NCBI RefSeq assembly: GCF_014652875.1
Contig: NZ_BMZQ01000001.1
Coordinates: 1,488,001 to 1,552,000 of the forward strand
Direction: 5' to 3'
Source of the DNA: Tianweitania populi
GTDB taxonomy: Bacteria; Pseudomonadota; Alphaproteobacteria; Rhizobiales; Rhizobiaceae
Length of the DNA stretch: 64,000 nt
Numbering within the stretch: the first letter of the stretch is position 1; each line of letters opens with the position of its first letter. This document shows, one piece after another, positions 39,755 through 47,848 of the stretch. The notes beneath the pieces were generated by a model that saw nothing but the letters and a program-made list of their open reading frames with translations, did not search any database and had not been told where the DNA came from. The position numbers and the translations under genes are program-made.

Positions 39755-41059
39755 ATGGTCTACATTGAAGTTCTGATTGTCTTCGTTCTCGTCGTCGTCA
39801 ACGGCTTGCTCGCCATGTCGGAGCTGGCCGTGGTTTCCTCCCGGCCAGCGCGGCTCAAGACCATGGCGGATCGCGGCTCGACCGGCGCCGCACGCGCCTT
39901 GAAGCTGGCCGCTGATCCCGGCCGTTTTCTATCCAGTGTTCAGATCGGCATCACGCTCGTCGGCGTCCTGTCCGGCGCCTTCTCCGGCGCGACCCTCGGT
40001 CAGCGCCTCACTGACGTTCTGATCCAGGCCGGCATGCCCAATGGCATCGCCGATGCGGTCGGCGTCGGCCTCGTTGTCGCCGTTATCACCTATGGATCGC
40101 TGATCATCGGCGAACTGGTTCCCAAGCAGATCGCCCTGCGCAATCCCGAAGCTGTCGCCGCAAAGGTGGCGCCGGGCATGACGGTTGTGGCGACGATCGG
40201 CGCTCCCCTCGTCTGGTTCCTCGACATTTCCGGTCGCGCCGTCTTGCACCTGTTGGGGCAGAAGGAAGAATCCGAAGAAAAGGTCACCGACGAGGAGATC
40301 AAGACGATCATCGCGGAAGCCGAGGGCGCCGGCGTCATCGAAACGGATGAGCGCGCCATGATCGCGGGCGTGATGCGCCTCGCCGACCGGACCGTGCGCG
40401 GCATCATGACCCCACGCACCGATGTCGACTGGATCAACGTTCAGTCAGACCAGCAGACCATCCGCGATGCTCTGGTCGAAACCTCGCATTCGCGCCTGCC
40501 CGCCGGCGACAACAGCGTCGATGACATGATTGGCGTGATCCAGACCCGCGAATTGCTGGCAGCGATCCTCACGGGCCAGGAGCTGGATATCAAGAGCTTC
40601 GTGCGCCAGGCGCCGATCGTGCATGACAATGCCGATGCGCTCGACGTCATCACCACCCTGCGCGAGGCCGATGTTCCAATGGCTCTCGTGCATGACGAGT
40701 ACGGCCACTTCGAAGGCGTGGTGACCCCCGCTGACATCCTTGAAGCCATCACCGGCATGTTCAAGTCCGATGCCGACGAGGGCCCGAGCGTCATGCAGCG
40801 TGAAGACGGTTCCTGGCTGATCGCCGGCTACATGCCCGCCGACGAGATGGCCGACAAACTCGGCATCATCCTGCCGGAAAACCGCGACTACGAAACGGTC
40901 GCCGGCTTCATTCTGGCGCAGCTGTCCCATCTTCCCGCCACCGGCGAAACCTTGGAAGCCTTAGGCTGGCGCTTTGAGGTCGTTGATCTCGACGGCCGCC
41001 GCATCGACAAGATCATCGCGTCAAAAGCGGTCGAGACCCACAGGGTCACCCCAGTCTGA
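39755..41059 (+). CDS. CNNM/HlyC-CorC family membrane protein with CBS domains
   Basis: A 434-residue protein. The DUF21/CNNM membrane domain (about 1-190; four hydrophobic segments, LVVVNGLLAMSELAVVSSR) is followed by a pair of CBS domains (about 205-335; IMTPRTDVDWINVQ, LVHDEYGHFEGVVTPADIL). A CorC_HlyC domain forms the C-terminus (DGSWLIAGYMPADEMADKL). Such proteins are often annotated as hemolysins, but relatives handle magnesium/cobalt efflux. The ATG has AAGGA six bases upstream, and a bidirectional terminator follows. Confidence 0.9.
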   Translation: MVYIEVLIVFVLVVVNGLLAMSELAVVSSRPARLKTMADRGSTGAARALKLAADPGRFLSSVQIGITLVGVLSGAFSGATLGQRLTDVLIQAGMPNGIADAVGVGLVVAVITYGSLIIGELVPKQIALRNPEAVAAKVAPGMTVVATIGAPLVWFLDISGRAVLHLLGQKEESEEKVTDEEIKTIIAEAEGAGVIETDERAMIAGVMRLADRTVRGIMTPRTDVDWINVQSDQQTIRDALVETSHSRLPAGDNSVDDMIGVIQTRELLAAILTGQELDIKSFVRQAPIVHDNADALDVITTLREADVPMALVHDEYGHFEGVVTPADILEAITGMFKSDADEGPSVMQREDGSWLIAGYMPADEMADKLGIILPENRDYETVAGFILAQLSHLPATGETLEALGWRFEVVDLDGRRIDKIIASKAVETHRVTPV

Positions 41060-41066
41060 GGAACAG

Positions 41067-41094
41067 AAAAAAGGCCGCCGAAGCGGCCTTTTTT
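41067..41094. terminator. Bidirectional terminator
   Basis: AAAAAAGGCCGC-CGAA-GCGGCCTTTTTT, a perfect 12-base stem with A- and T-runs on the two sides. It serves both the CNNM gene and the convergent FMN reductase, whose stop lies in the T-run. Confidence 0.9.
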
Positions 41095-41716
41095 ATTCCT
41101 CGTGGTCGCGCCCTTCCGAAGCGGCTTCGGTCGCTGCCGTGTCGGCGTCGCGGGCAGCCTTCAGCGCCTTCACATACCAGGTCAACTGGGCGATCATGTC
41201 CTGACCCGCCTGCTGCAGATGCGGGAAGTCCGAGATCGACTTGCCTTCGTTGACGATCGCTAGATACTCGCCGAACATGATGTGAACGGCATTGCGGATC
41301 GGCACCATCTGATCTTCGATCGCATTGAGGCGCAGCTGCTCGATGGCGCGCGCACCACCGACGCCGCCGTAGCCGACATAGGCCGCGACCTTCTTGTTCC
41401 ACTGCGGATAAGCGTAGTCGATCGCGTTCTTCAGAGCGGCCGTGGGTCCACGCGTATATTCGGCCGCCGTGAAGATGAAGCCGTCCTGCTCGTCGAGCTT
41501 CTTCTGCCAGCGCAGGGCAACTTCGCTGCTGACGGTGCCATAGGCCGGCGAAACCGCCTCGTCGAAAATAGGCAGCGGGTAATCCTTGAGGTCGATGATC
41601 TCGACATCCAGTTCGCCGCTGGCACGCGCCAGTTCGGCAATCCACTGAGCGGGGCGTTCTGCAAAACGGTTGGCGCGAATGCTGCCGACGATGACGCCGA
41701 TTTTAGGCTTGGACAT
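41093..41716 (-). CDS. NADPH-dependent FMN reductase family protein
   Basis: A 207-residue flavodoxin-fold reductase. IGVIVGSIRANRFAERPAQW is the FMN phosphate loop. FTAAEYTRGPTAALKNAIDY and the YGGVGGARAIEQLRL segment are typical of azoreductase/quinone-reductase-like FMN reductases. The last 15 residues are acidic and unstructured. ATG 41716 starts directly with the flavin motif. It is divergent from an HxlR regulator with a shared palindrome, suggesting induction by electrophiles or quinones. Confidence 0.87.
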   Translation of the reverse strand: MSKPKIGVIVGSIRANRFAERPAQWIAELARASGELDVEIIDLKDYPLPIFDEAVSPAYGTVSSEVALRWQKKLDEQDGFIFTAAEYTRGPTAALKNAIDYAYPQWNKKVAAYVGYGGVGGARAIEQLRLNAIEDQMVPIRNAVHIMFGEYLAIVNEGKSISDFPHLQQAGQDMIAQLTWYVKALKAARDADTAATEAASEGRDHEE

Positions 41717-41770
41717 AGCTGAAAATCCTTTTGTGCCGGGCAAAGCGCCCGCTAACAGGCCAAATGATCT

Positions 41771-41787
41771 GGTATCAAACAGATACC
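41771..41787. promoter_or_regulatory. Probable HxlR operator
   Basis: Perfect inverted repeat GGTATC-AAACA-GATACC in the divergent region between the reductase and the HxlR gene. A further GATACC half site lies near 41838. The spacing is typical of HxlR-family sites. Confidence 0.6.
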
Positions 41788-41874
41788 GGGGCTATATACG
41801 AAACTGCCTTCACGCCGCACAAGGAGGCACTTTTTCGATACCGCGGTCACCTCTAAGTAACTGGATCAAGCCTC

Positions 41875-42255
41875 ATGCCACCCATCATTCACGGAAGCAG
41901 CGAAGCGTGTCAGGCGGTCAACAGCATCCTCAGCCGCGTTGGCGACAAGTGGACGGTGCTTGTGGTGGAACTGCTTGGCCAAGGTCCCCTGCGCTTCAAC
42001 GAGCTGCGGCGTTTGATCGGCGGCATTTCGCAGAAGATGCTGACCACGACCTTGCGCGGGCTCGAGCGCGACGGCTTCGTCACCCGCACGGTGTTCCCCA
42101 CAATCCCGCCGCGTGTCGATTACGAGCTGACCGATCTCGGGCGCGACCTGCTGGTGCCCGTCCATGCGCTTGGCGAGTGGGCACGGCTGAACACCGGCCG
42201 CGTTGCGAAAGCACGCGTCAGTTTCGATCTGAAGCAGAAAGATGAAGCGGCCTAG
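41875..42255 (+). CDS. HxlR-family transcriptional regulator
   Basis: A 126-residue winged-helix regulator: CQAVNSILSRVGDKWTVLVVELLGQGPLRFNELRRLIGGISQKMLTTTLRGLERDGF. A single cysteine at position 12, near the N-terminus, is in the same area as the redox-sensing cysteine of YodB/QorR-type members. With the divergent flavin reductase this suggests an oxidant- or quinone-responsive repressor; this is inference. The stop codon is supplied by the left end of the palindromic repeat that follows. Confidence 0.87.
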   Translation: MPPIIHGSSEACQAVNSILSRVGDKWTVLVVELLGQGPLRFNELRRLIGGISQKMLTTTLRGLERDGFVTRTVFPTIPPRVDYELTDLGRDLLVPVHALGEWARLNTGRVAKARVSFDLKQKDEAA

Positions 42256-42357
42256 AGCAATTCCAGCAAAAGTGCGGAGTGGTTTTGCGTCAGGAATTGC
42301 GTCTAAATGAACAGCTAGAGCATTTCGGCGACTCTTCTTTCGCCGAAAATGCTCTAG
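42252..42357. repeat. RIME-like intergenic palindromic repeat
   Basis: A 106-base element of two long palindromes: GCAATTCC..GGAATTGC (42257-42300, with inner GCAAAA/TTTTGC pairing) and CTAGAGCATTT..AAATGCTCTAG (42315-42357, with inner CGGCGA/TCGCCG). Size and composition match Rhizobium-specific intergenic mosaic elements. Both flanking convergent genes use TAGs at its ends as stop codons. Confidence 0.75.
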
Positions 42358-42737
42358 CCTTCGGCCGGCACCGGCGTCGGCTTGCCATCCTTGTCCATCG
42401 CCACCATGACGATCTCGGCATGGGTGACGCGTTCGCGCAGGTCGCTCAGATAGCGTTTTGCCCAGGCTTCCACATACAGCGTAATCGATGTCCGGCCGAT
42501 CTTCAGAATTTCGGTGCTGATCTCGAGCGTGTCGCCGATCTTGACCGGCTTCGCAAAAGCCATTTCCTTCACGGCAGCGGTCACGACGCGGCCCTTTGCA
42601 CGCTCCGCCGCCCGCATGCCGCTGGCGAGATCCATCTGCGCCATCACCCAGCCGCCAAAGATGTCACCGGCCGCATTGGCATCGCCGGGCATGGCAAGGG
42701 TGCGCAGCGTTAGCTGCCCGCGGGGCTGGTCCGACAT
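42354..42737 (-). CDS. Acyl-CoA thioesterase (YciA-like hotdog fold)
   Basis: A 127-residue hotdog-fold hydrolase of acyl-CoA esters. MPGDANAAGDIFGGWVMAQMDLASG is the YciA-type active-site helix region, and RVVTAAVKEMAFAKPVKIGD is the conserved strand. ATG 42737 has AGGAG upstream. The stop TAG lies in the adjacent palindromic repeat, so the last residues (PTPVPAEG) are near the element boundary. Confidence 0.9.
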   Translation of the reverse strand: MSDQPRGQLTLRTLAMPGDANAAGDIFGGWVMAQMDLASGMRAAERAKGRVVTAAVKEMAFAKPVKIGDTLEISTEILKIGRTSITLYVEAWAKRYLSDLRERVTHAEIVMVAMDKDGKPTPVPAEG

Positions 42738-42901
42738 CGCGATCTCCTGAGCTCTGTTCTTCTGGCCTAGACAGTCCCGGCGACAGAGGCAACGCAAGCC
42801 AGGCTTCCCGTCGCTTTTTTCACAAGCGATGCCGGAGCACCGCGTAACGAGCAGGCCGGATGCTGGCTAGGCTGCGACTTCCTTTCAGAGCCGGCCCGTC
42901 C

Positions 42902-44518
42902 ATGCAGACTTACGATTTCATCATTGTCGGCTCCGGTTCGGCCGGTTCCGTCGTGGCCGAGAAGCTATCCGCCAGCGGCCGCTTTTCCGTGATGGTGCTG
43001 GAAGCCGGCGGCACCGATCGGCGCTTCTACGTCCAGATGCCGCTGGGCTACGGCAAGACCTTCTACGATCCGGCAGTCAACTGGAACTACCGCACCGAGC
43101 CCGATCCGGGACTGGCCGGCAATGTCGATCACTGGCCGCGCGGCAAGCTGTTGGGCGGGTCGAGTTCGATCAACGCGATGGTCTGGATTCGGGGCGCGCG
43201 GGAGGATTATGAAGACTGGGCGGCCGCAGGAAATCCAGGCTGGAGCTATGACGATCTTCTGCCAACCTTCAAGGCGATCGAGGACAATCAGGCCGGCGCC
43301 GACGAATGGCGCGGGCGGGGTGGGCCGGTGCATGTCACGGACAATACCGGCTTCGTGCACCCCCTCACCCACCGCTTCCTCCAGGCAGGTCAAGAACTTG
43401 GTTTGCCCCACAATTCCGACTTCAACGGCGCGCATCAGGAGGGCGTCGGCATCTACCAGCTGACCACCCGCAACGGCCGCCGCATGTCGGCGGCACGCGC
43501 CTTTCTCTGGCCGGCGATGAAGCGACGGAATGTGCGGGTGGAAACGGCTGCGCATGTCACGCGCATCCTGTTCGAGGGCAAACAGGCCGTAGGGGTCGAG
43601 TACCGGCAGAACGGGCAGTTGAAGACCGCACGAGCGGGACGCGAGGTGATCCTGTCGGGCGGCTCGATCAACACGCCGCAGTTGCTGCAGCTGTCAGGCG
43701 TGGGTCCGGCTAAGCTGCTGCAGAGCTTTGATATTCCGGTTCTGATCGACAGCGGCCATGTCGGCGCCAACCTCCAGGATCATCTGGGCATCAACTACAC
43801 CTGGCGGGCCAAGCAGAAGACTCTCAACCAGATCCTGCGGCCTTGGTGGGGAAAGGCGCTGGTGGGGAGCCAGTACCTGCTTCTCCGGCGGGGTCCCCTG
43901 TCCATGAGCATGAACCAAGGCGGCGGGTTTTTTCGCACCGACCCAGCTCATATCAGACCTAACATGCAACTCTATTTTCAGGCTTTCTCGACTGTCTTGC
44001 CCAAGCCGGGCGAGCGGCCGATCCTGTCGCCAGATCCTTGGCCTGGCTTCTCCATCGGCCTCTCCAACTGCCGCCCGTCAAGCCGCGGCGAGATCATGAT
44101 CCGATCCGCCGATCCGTTTGAACAACCACGCATCACCCCCAATGCCTACTCCACGGAACACGATGTGGCGGAGATGCTGGATGCGGTGAAGTTCCTGCGG
44201 AAACTGGCGGCGACTTCCGCTTTTGCAGATGTCATTTCTGAAGAAGTGCTGCCGGGACCATCGATAAGGGATGACGATGCCCTGATCGACGACTTCAGAC
44301 GCCGGTCGGGTACCGTTTACCACCCTGTTTCCACCTGCCGAATGGGAAAAAACGGGAAAAATTCCGTCGTAAATTCCCGTTTATCGGTTCACGACGCCGG
44401 AAATTTGCGGGTTATCGACGCCTCGATCTTCCCCTCCAACATCACCGGCAACACCAATGCGGCAGCTATTCTGACAGGCTGGAAGGGGGCCGAAATGGTG
44501 CTCGAGGATCATCGCTAG
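42902..44518 (+). CDS. GMC-family FAD oxidoreductase (choline/alcohol dehydrogenase-like)
   Basis: A 538-residue glucose-methanol-choline oxidoreductase. FAD motif FIIVGSGSAGSVVAEKLS, GMC signature 1 (RGKLLGGSSSINAMVWIRG), signature 2 region (VILSGGSINTPQLLQLSGVG) and the C-terminal active-site region (YHPVSTCRMG ... NITGNTNAAAILTGWKGAEM) are all present. The substrate is an unspecified alcohol or polyol. It is 9 bases upstream of an enolase-superfamily dehydratase on the same strand, suggesting a two-step catabolic pair. A strong ribosome site is not visible before ATG 42902. Confidence 0.9.
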   Translation: MQTYDFIIVGSGSAGSVVAEKLSASGRFSVMVLEAGGTDRRFYVQMPLGYGKTFYDPAVNWNYRTEPDPGLAGNVDHWPRGKLLGGSSSINAMVWIRGAREDYEDWAAAGNPGWSYDDLLPTFKAIEDNQAGADEWRGRGGPVHVTDNTGFVHPLTHRFLQAGQELGLPHNSDFNGAHQEGVGIYQLTTRNGRRMSAARAFLWPAMKRRNVRVETAAHVTRILFEGKQAVGVEYRQNGQLKTARAGREVILSGGSINTPQLLQLSGVGPAKLLQSFDIPVLIDSGHVGANLQDHLGINYTWRAKQKTLNQILRPWWGKALVGSQYLLLRRGPLSMSMNQGGGFFRTDPAHIRPNMQLYFQAFSTVLPKPGERPILSPDPWPGFSIGLSNCRPSSRGEIMIRSADPFEQPRITPNAYSTEHDVAEMLDAVKFLRKLAATSAFADVISEEVLPGPSIRDDDALIDDFRRRSGTVYHPVSTCRMGKNGKNSVVNSRLSVHDAGNLRVIDASIFPSNITGNTNAAAILTGWKGAEMVLEDHR

Positions 44519-44527
44519 GAGACGCTC

Positions 44528-45745
44528 ATGAAGATCACCGATGTGAAGACCTGGGTCGTCGGCAATCCGCCGCCGGGGATTGGCGGACGCTATTTCATCT
44601 TCGTCCGGCTCACCACGAATGGCGGGGTGCATGGCTATGGCGAAGCCTATTCGGCGAGCTTCGATCCGCATCTGACGGCCAGGATGATCGAGGATCTGGC
44701 AGGACGATTTTTCGTCGGGCACGATCCGCATGACATCGAGGTGTTCTTCCGACGCTCCTACTCGGTCGGCTTCTCGCAGCGGCCGGACCTGACGGTCATG
44801 GCCTGCTTCTCGGCGCTGGAGATTGCCTGCTGGGACATCATCGGCAAGGAGGCGGGCAAGCCGATCTACAAGCTGCTCGGCGGCAGAGTGCATGAAACGC
44901 TGCGGTCCTACACCTATCTTTATCCGCAAACAGGTTCGGTGCACACCAATGGCGGCGAGAGCGAAGGGCGCAACGTCTTCAACGATCCTGACCTCGCGGC
45001 GGAATGCGCGGTCGCCTATGTCGCGCAAGGGTTCGATGCGCTGAAGCTCGATCCGGCCGGACCCTATACGGTACATGACGGGCACCAGCCGCGGCTGGCA
45101 GATATCGACCTGTCCACACGCATGATGAAGGCAATCCGTGAGGCAGTGGGCGGCAAGGCTGATATCCTGTTCGGCACGCATGGGCAGTTCACGGCATCCG
45201 GTGCGCTGCGAATGGCGCGGGCGATCGAACCCTATGATCCGCTATGGTTCGAAGAGCCCTGCCCGCCCGATATGCCGGAAGTCATGGCCGAGATCGCGCG
45301 CGGTACATCGATCCCGATTGCAGCGGGAGAGCGGCTGGCGACGCGGTTCGACTTTGCGCGCGTGATCGAGCAGAGAGCGGCCAGCATTCTGCAGCCCAAT
45401 CTCGGCCGCTCAGGCGGTATTCTGGAAACCAAGAAGATCGCTGCGATGGCGGAAGCCTGGCACATCCAGATCGCGCCGCATTGTTATTGCGGGCCGATCG
45501 TCGGCGCGGCGAACATTCAGCTGGCGGTGACGCTGCCGAACTTCCTGATTCTCGAATCCCTCAAGCAGTGGGATGGCTTTCATGCCACCCTGCTCAAGCG
45601 CAAGATCGAATGGCAGGACGGCCATGTCGTCCCGTCAGGAGAGCCGGGCCTGGGCGTCGAACTGGACGAGGCCGTCTGCGAGGCGCATCCCTGGACCGGA
45701 AGCGGCCTGCACCTCGAAATGAAGCAGGAGCCGCTGTCGCGCTAG
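44528..45745 (+). CDS. Mandelate racemase/muconate lactonizing enzyme family protein, probable sugar-acid dehydratase
   Basis: A 405-residue enolase-superfamily enzyme. The N-terminal capping domain spans 1-125 and is followed by the barrel. Probable active-site segments are ALKLDPAGPYT, LFGTHGQFTASG, WFEEPCPP, IAAGERLATR and IAPHCYCGPIVGAANIQ. The pattern suits acid-sugar dehydratases such as galactonate or gluconate dehydratase relatives, but the substrate is not fixed. AGGAG lies close before the ATG. Overlap with the sqdC stop (4 bases, convergent) puts it beside the sulfolipid operon. Confidence 0.85.
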   Translation: MKITDVKTWVVGNPPPGIGGRYFIFVRLTTNGGVHGYGEAYSASFDPHLTARMIEDLAGRFFVGHDPHDIEVFFRRSYSVGFSQRPDLTVMACFSALEIACWDIIGKEAGKPIYKLLGGRVHETLRSYTYLYPQTGSVHTNGGESEGRNVFNDPDLAAECAVAYVAQGFDALKLDPAGPYTVHDGHQPRLADIDLSTRMMKAIREAVGGKADILFGTHGQFTASGALRMARAIEPYDPLWFEEPCPPDMPEVMAEIARGTSIPIAAGERLATRFDFARVIEQRAASILQPNLGRSGGILETKKIAAMAEAWHIQIAPHCYCGPIVGAANIQLAVTLPNFLILESLKQWDGFHATLLKRKIEWQDGHVVPSGEPGLGVELDEAVCEAHPWTGSGLHLEMKQEPLSR

Positions 45746-46671
45746 CTCGCGGTGGCCGGCTGCATCGCGGCCACCAGATCCCGCACCGTTTCCTGCAACA
45801 AGCGCCGTCCGCCCGGCTGCCAACCGAGGGCCTGGAGGCGAGCGCTGGACATGACGTTGAAGGCGGAAATGTCGGCGGCGGGTGGCAGGGGATGGGCCAT
45901 GCCCGACATGCCGCTGGCTTCTTGCGCGATGGCCAGGATGTCGCTGCGGTCGACCATCAGGTCGGACACGTTGAAGACCTTGCCGGACACGGCTTCTGAC
46001 GTGGCCTCCAGAAGAAGCTCGATCGCGCGGGCGACATCGCGGCCATGCACTTCGGTGCCGGCGCGCGGCTCAATGGTGCGGCCGGCGAGCCAGTCGCGGA
46101 TCAACGGCGTCCACTTGTCTTCGCGACCGGCAACGGCCGGGCCATAAACGCCGGTGACGCGCAGCGAGGTCGTGGTGAAGGTCTCATCGGCCAGTGCCTG
46201 CAAGCGGCGCTCGCCGGCAAGCTTTACTTCGCCGTACAGCGTGTCGGCGTGCGGGCGGGTGTCTTCATCCAGCACCTTGCCGGGCGGCTGGGTTCCGTAA
46301 ACGGCGCGGGTGGACAGGAAGATGGTGCGCGCAACGCGGGCGGCCTTAGCTGCCTTGAACAGCGCTTCAGTGCCGTTGATATTGCGGACCTTGAAGCCTT
46401 CGGGATCGTCGCCCTCTCCGCCGCGGAAGTGGCCCGGCAGATGGTCGAAAGCGGCATGGATGAAGTTGCTGGCGCCATTAAAGGCCGGCGACCAGTCGAT
46501 CTCGTCGCCGAGGCTGGCGGTCATGAACGCGACCGGGCCGACAAAATCGCCGCGATGCGGCGCATGACGGCCGATGACGCGCACATGATGCCCCGCCTCA
46601 ATTAAACCGTTGACGATGAAGCGGCCGACAAAGCCGGTGCCGCCGGAAACAACCGAGATCGGGAATGTCAT
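45742..46671 (-). CDS. sqdC: SqdC-like NAD-dependent epimerase/dehydratase family protein
   Basis: A 309-residue extended short-chain dehydrogenase. The NAD motif is VVSGGTGFVGRFIVNGLIEAG and the active-site pair resembles Y-x3-K as YGEVKLAGE. In Rhodobacter and S. meliloti, sqdC encodes a reductase/epimerase-like protein of the sulfoquinovosyl diacylglycerol pathway. Assignment rests on its place after sqdD and in line with sqdB. ATG 46671 overlaps the sqdD stop by 4 bases; the longer frame into sqdD is rejected. Confidence 0.75.
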   Translation of the reverse strand: MTFPISVVSGGTGFVGRFIVNGLIEAGHHVRVIGRHAPHRGDFVGPVAFMTASLGDEIDWSPAFNGASNFIHAAFDHLPGHFRGGEGDDPEGFKVRNINGTEALFKAAKAARVARTIFLSTRAVYGTQPPGKVLDEDTRPHADTLYGEVKLAGERRLQALADETFTTTSLRVTGVYGPAVAGREDKWTPLIRDWLAGRTIEPRAGTEVHGRDVARAIELLLEATSEAVSGKVFNVSDLMVDRSDILAIAQEASGMSGMAHPLPPAADISAFNVMSSARLQALGWQPGGRRLLQETVRDLVAAMQPATAS

Positions 46672-47492
46672 TGCGCGGTCGAATTCGAGCTCGGATTTGG
46701 AAGCGTATCGATGTCCGGAATGGCCGCGCGCGTGCGGAACGCCTGCCAAAGGTCGATAAGCGGTTTCAGCCGGTCCACCTTGGGATGGTCCACTTCCCAG
46801 GGTTTCTCGTACTGAAAGTGCAACACGGAAATCGCCTTCCAGTTCCACAAGTCCGGCATGTTGAACCAGACATATTGCAGCATGTTGTCAAACACCGGCA
46901 GGCCCTGCCAGTCCGGGAAATAGGTTTCCAGGAAAGTCTGGTCCGTGCGGCGCCAGAAGGCGTCGGGTTCATCCAGTCGGGACAACATGGCATCAAAGGT
47001 CATGCTGGAGGGTTTCGCGACAAACACGCCGGAATTCAGGCGGTGGAAGTCGCTGAGGCCTTCATACACGTTGGGTGCTGCAGAAAATTCCGGATAGTTG
47101 AACAACCGGTCGATGGAGCGCAGCACAAGCGTGTCGGCATCCAGGAAAACGACCGTCTCATACTGCGTAAGCTGCCACAGCCGCAGCTTGGCGAAATTGT
47201 CGAGCGGCGTGTGGAAGCCGGGCTTGCGTCCCTTGGTGAACGGGGCCGCGCCATGCAGTTTGGCACGAGCGTGACGTTCGTTGAAGGCGTCCGAAGTCGG
47301 CAGCAACTCGGCTTGAACCAGCTTGGCGCCTTCGCGCTGCAGCGTCTCCAGATCAGCGCTTGAAACGCCGCCGGTATGGAGGACGACAAGATCCGCTGCG
47401 GTGCCGGTGCGCTTCAAGGAGCGCAGCAGGACCGTTGCGCCGAGGGCGTAGTCGGTGTTGGTGACGAGGGTGACGAAGGCATAGCGGGTCAT
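46668..47492 (-). CDS. sqdD: SqdD-like glycosyltransferase family 8 protein
   Basis: A 274-residue GT-A glycosyltransferase similar to glycogenin/galactinol synthase. The nucleotide-sugar start is YAFVTLVTNTDYALGATVLLRS, the DxD metal motif sits in VVFLDADTLVLRSID, and HRLNSGVFVAKPS follows. SqdD, the enzyme that transfers sulfoquinovose from UDP to diacylglycerol in bacteria, belongs to this family. Together with sqdB upstream and the sqdC-like gene overlapping downstream, this forms a complete sqdBDC set. Confidence 0.8.
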   Translation of the reverse strand: MTRYAFVTLVTNTDYALGATVLLRSLKRTGTAADLVVLHTGGVSSADLETLQREGAKLVQAELLPTSDAFNERHARAKLHGAAPFTKGRKPGFHTPLDNFAKLRLWQLTQYETVVFLDADTLVLRSIDRLFNYPEFSAAPNVYEGLSDFHRLNSGVFVAKPSSMTFDAMLSRLDEPDAFWRRTDQTFLETYFPDWQGLPVFDNMLQYVWFNMPDLWNWKAISVLHFQYEKPWEVDHPKVDRLKPLIDLWQAFRTRAAIPDIDTLPNPSSNSTAQ

Positions 47493-47507
47493 GCGAAAGC
47501 TCTACGC

Positions 47508-47699
47508 TTAGGCAGCAGCAAGCAACTCCTGCGATAGCTGCGCCGTTGCGTTCAGAAACTCGATCCCGACGATATGTCCCTGCGCATCGTAATCCAGGAC
47601 GATCTCCGCGGAGACCTCTTCACTTTCCAGGATCTGCGCATCCGAAAGGCGGATATAGGCTGCATTCGCATCTGCGTCGTAGCGCAAGGCTGGCGTCAT
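47508..47699 (-). CDS. DUF2283 small protein
   Basis: A 63-residue protein: LRYDADANAAYIRLSDAQI ... VSAEIVLDYDAQGHIVGIEFLNAT matches the DUF2283 pattern. The function is unknown. Such proteins are often found near toxin-antitoxin-type or mobile small genes, but no partner is seen here. It lies between sqdB and sqdD on the same strand, 15 bases before sqdD, and is not part of the known sqd operons. A palindromic repeat lies between it and sqdB. Confidence 0.75.
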   Translation of the reverse strand: MTPALRYDADANAAYIRLSDAQILESEEVSAEIVLDYDAQGHIVGIEFLNATAQLSQELLAAA

Positions 47700-47791
47700 T
47701 TTGGCGGCACCGATGGCGTTCCTACCCTCGCCCTTTTGGGAAGGGTCGATCCGCCAAGTGGATCAGGTGTGAGCGTTGCGTCCGTCATCAT

Positions 47792-47840
47792 ACCCCCACC
47801 CGCTCTCTGCGTTCGCCACCCTCCCCCACAAGGGGGAGGG
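47792..47840. repeat. Palindromic C/G-run repeat, intergenic copy
   Basis: ACCCCCACCC followed, after a spacer, by the palindrome CCCTCCCCC-ACAA-GGGGGAGGG (47819-47840), directly after the sqdB stop. It belongs to the same family as the copies inside uvrB. It may also act as a terminator-like hairpin for sqdB. Confidence 0.7.
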
Positions 47841-47848
47841 TAAAGCGC

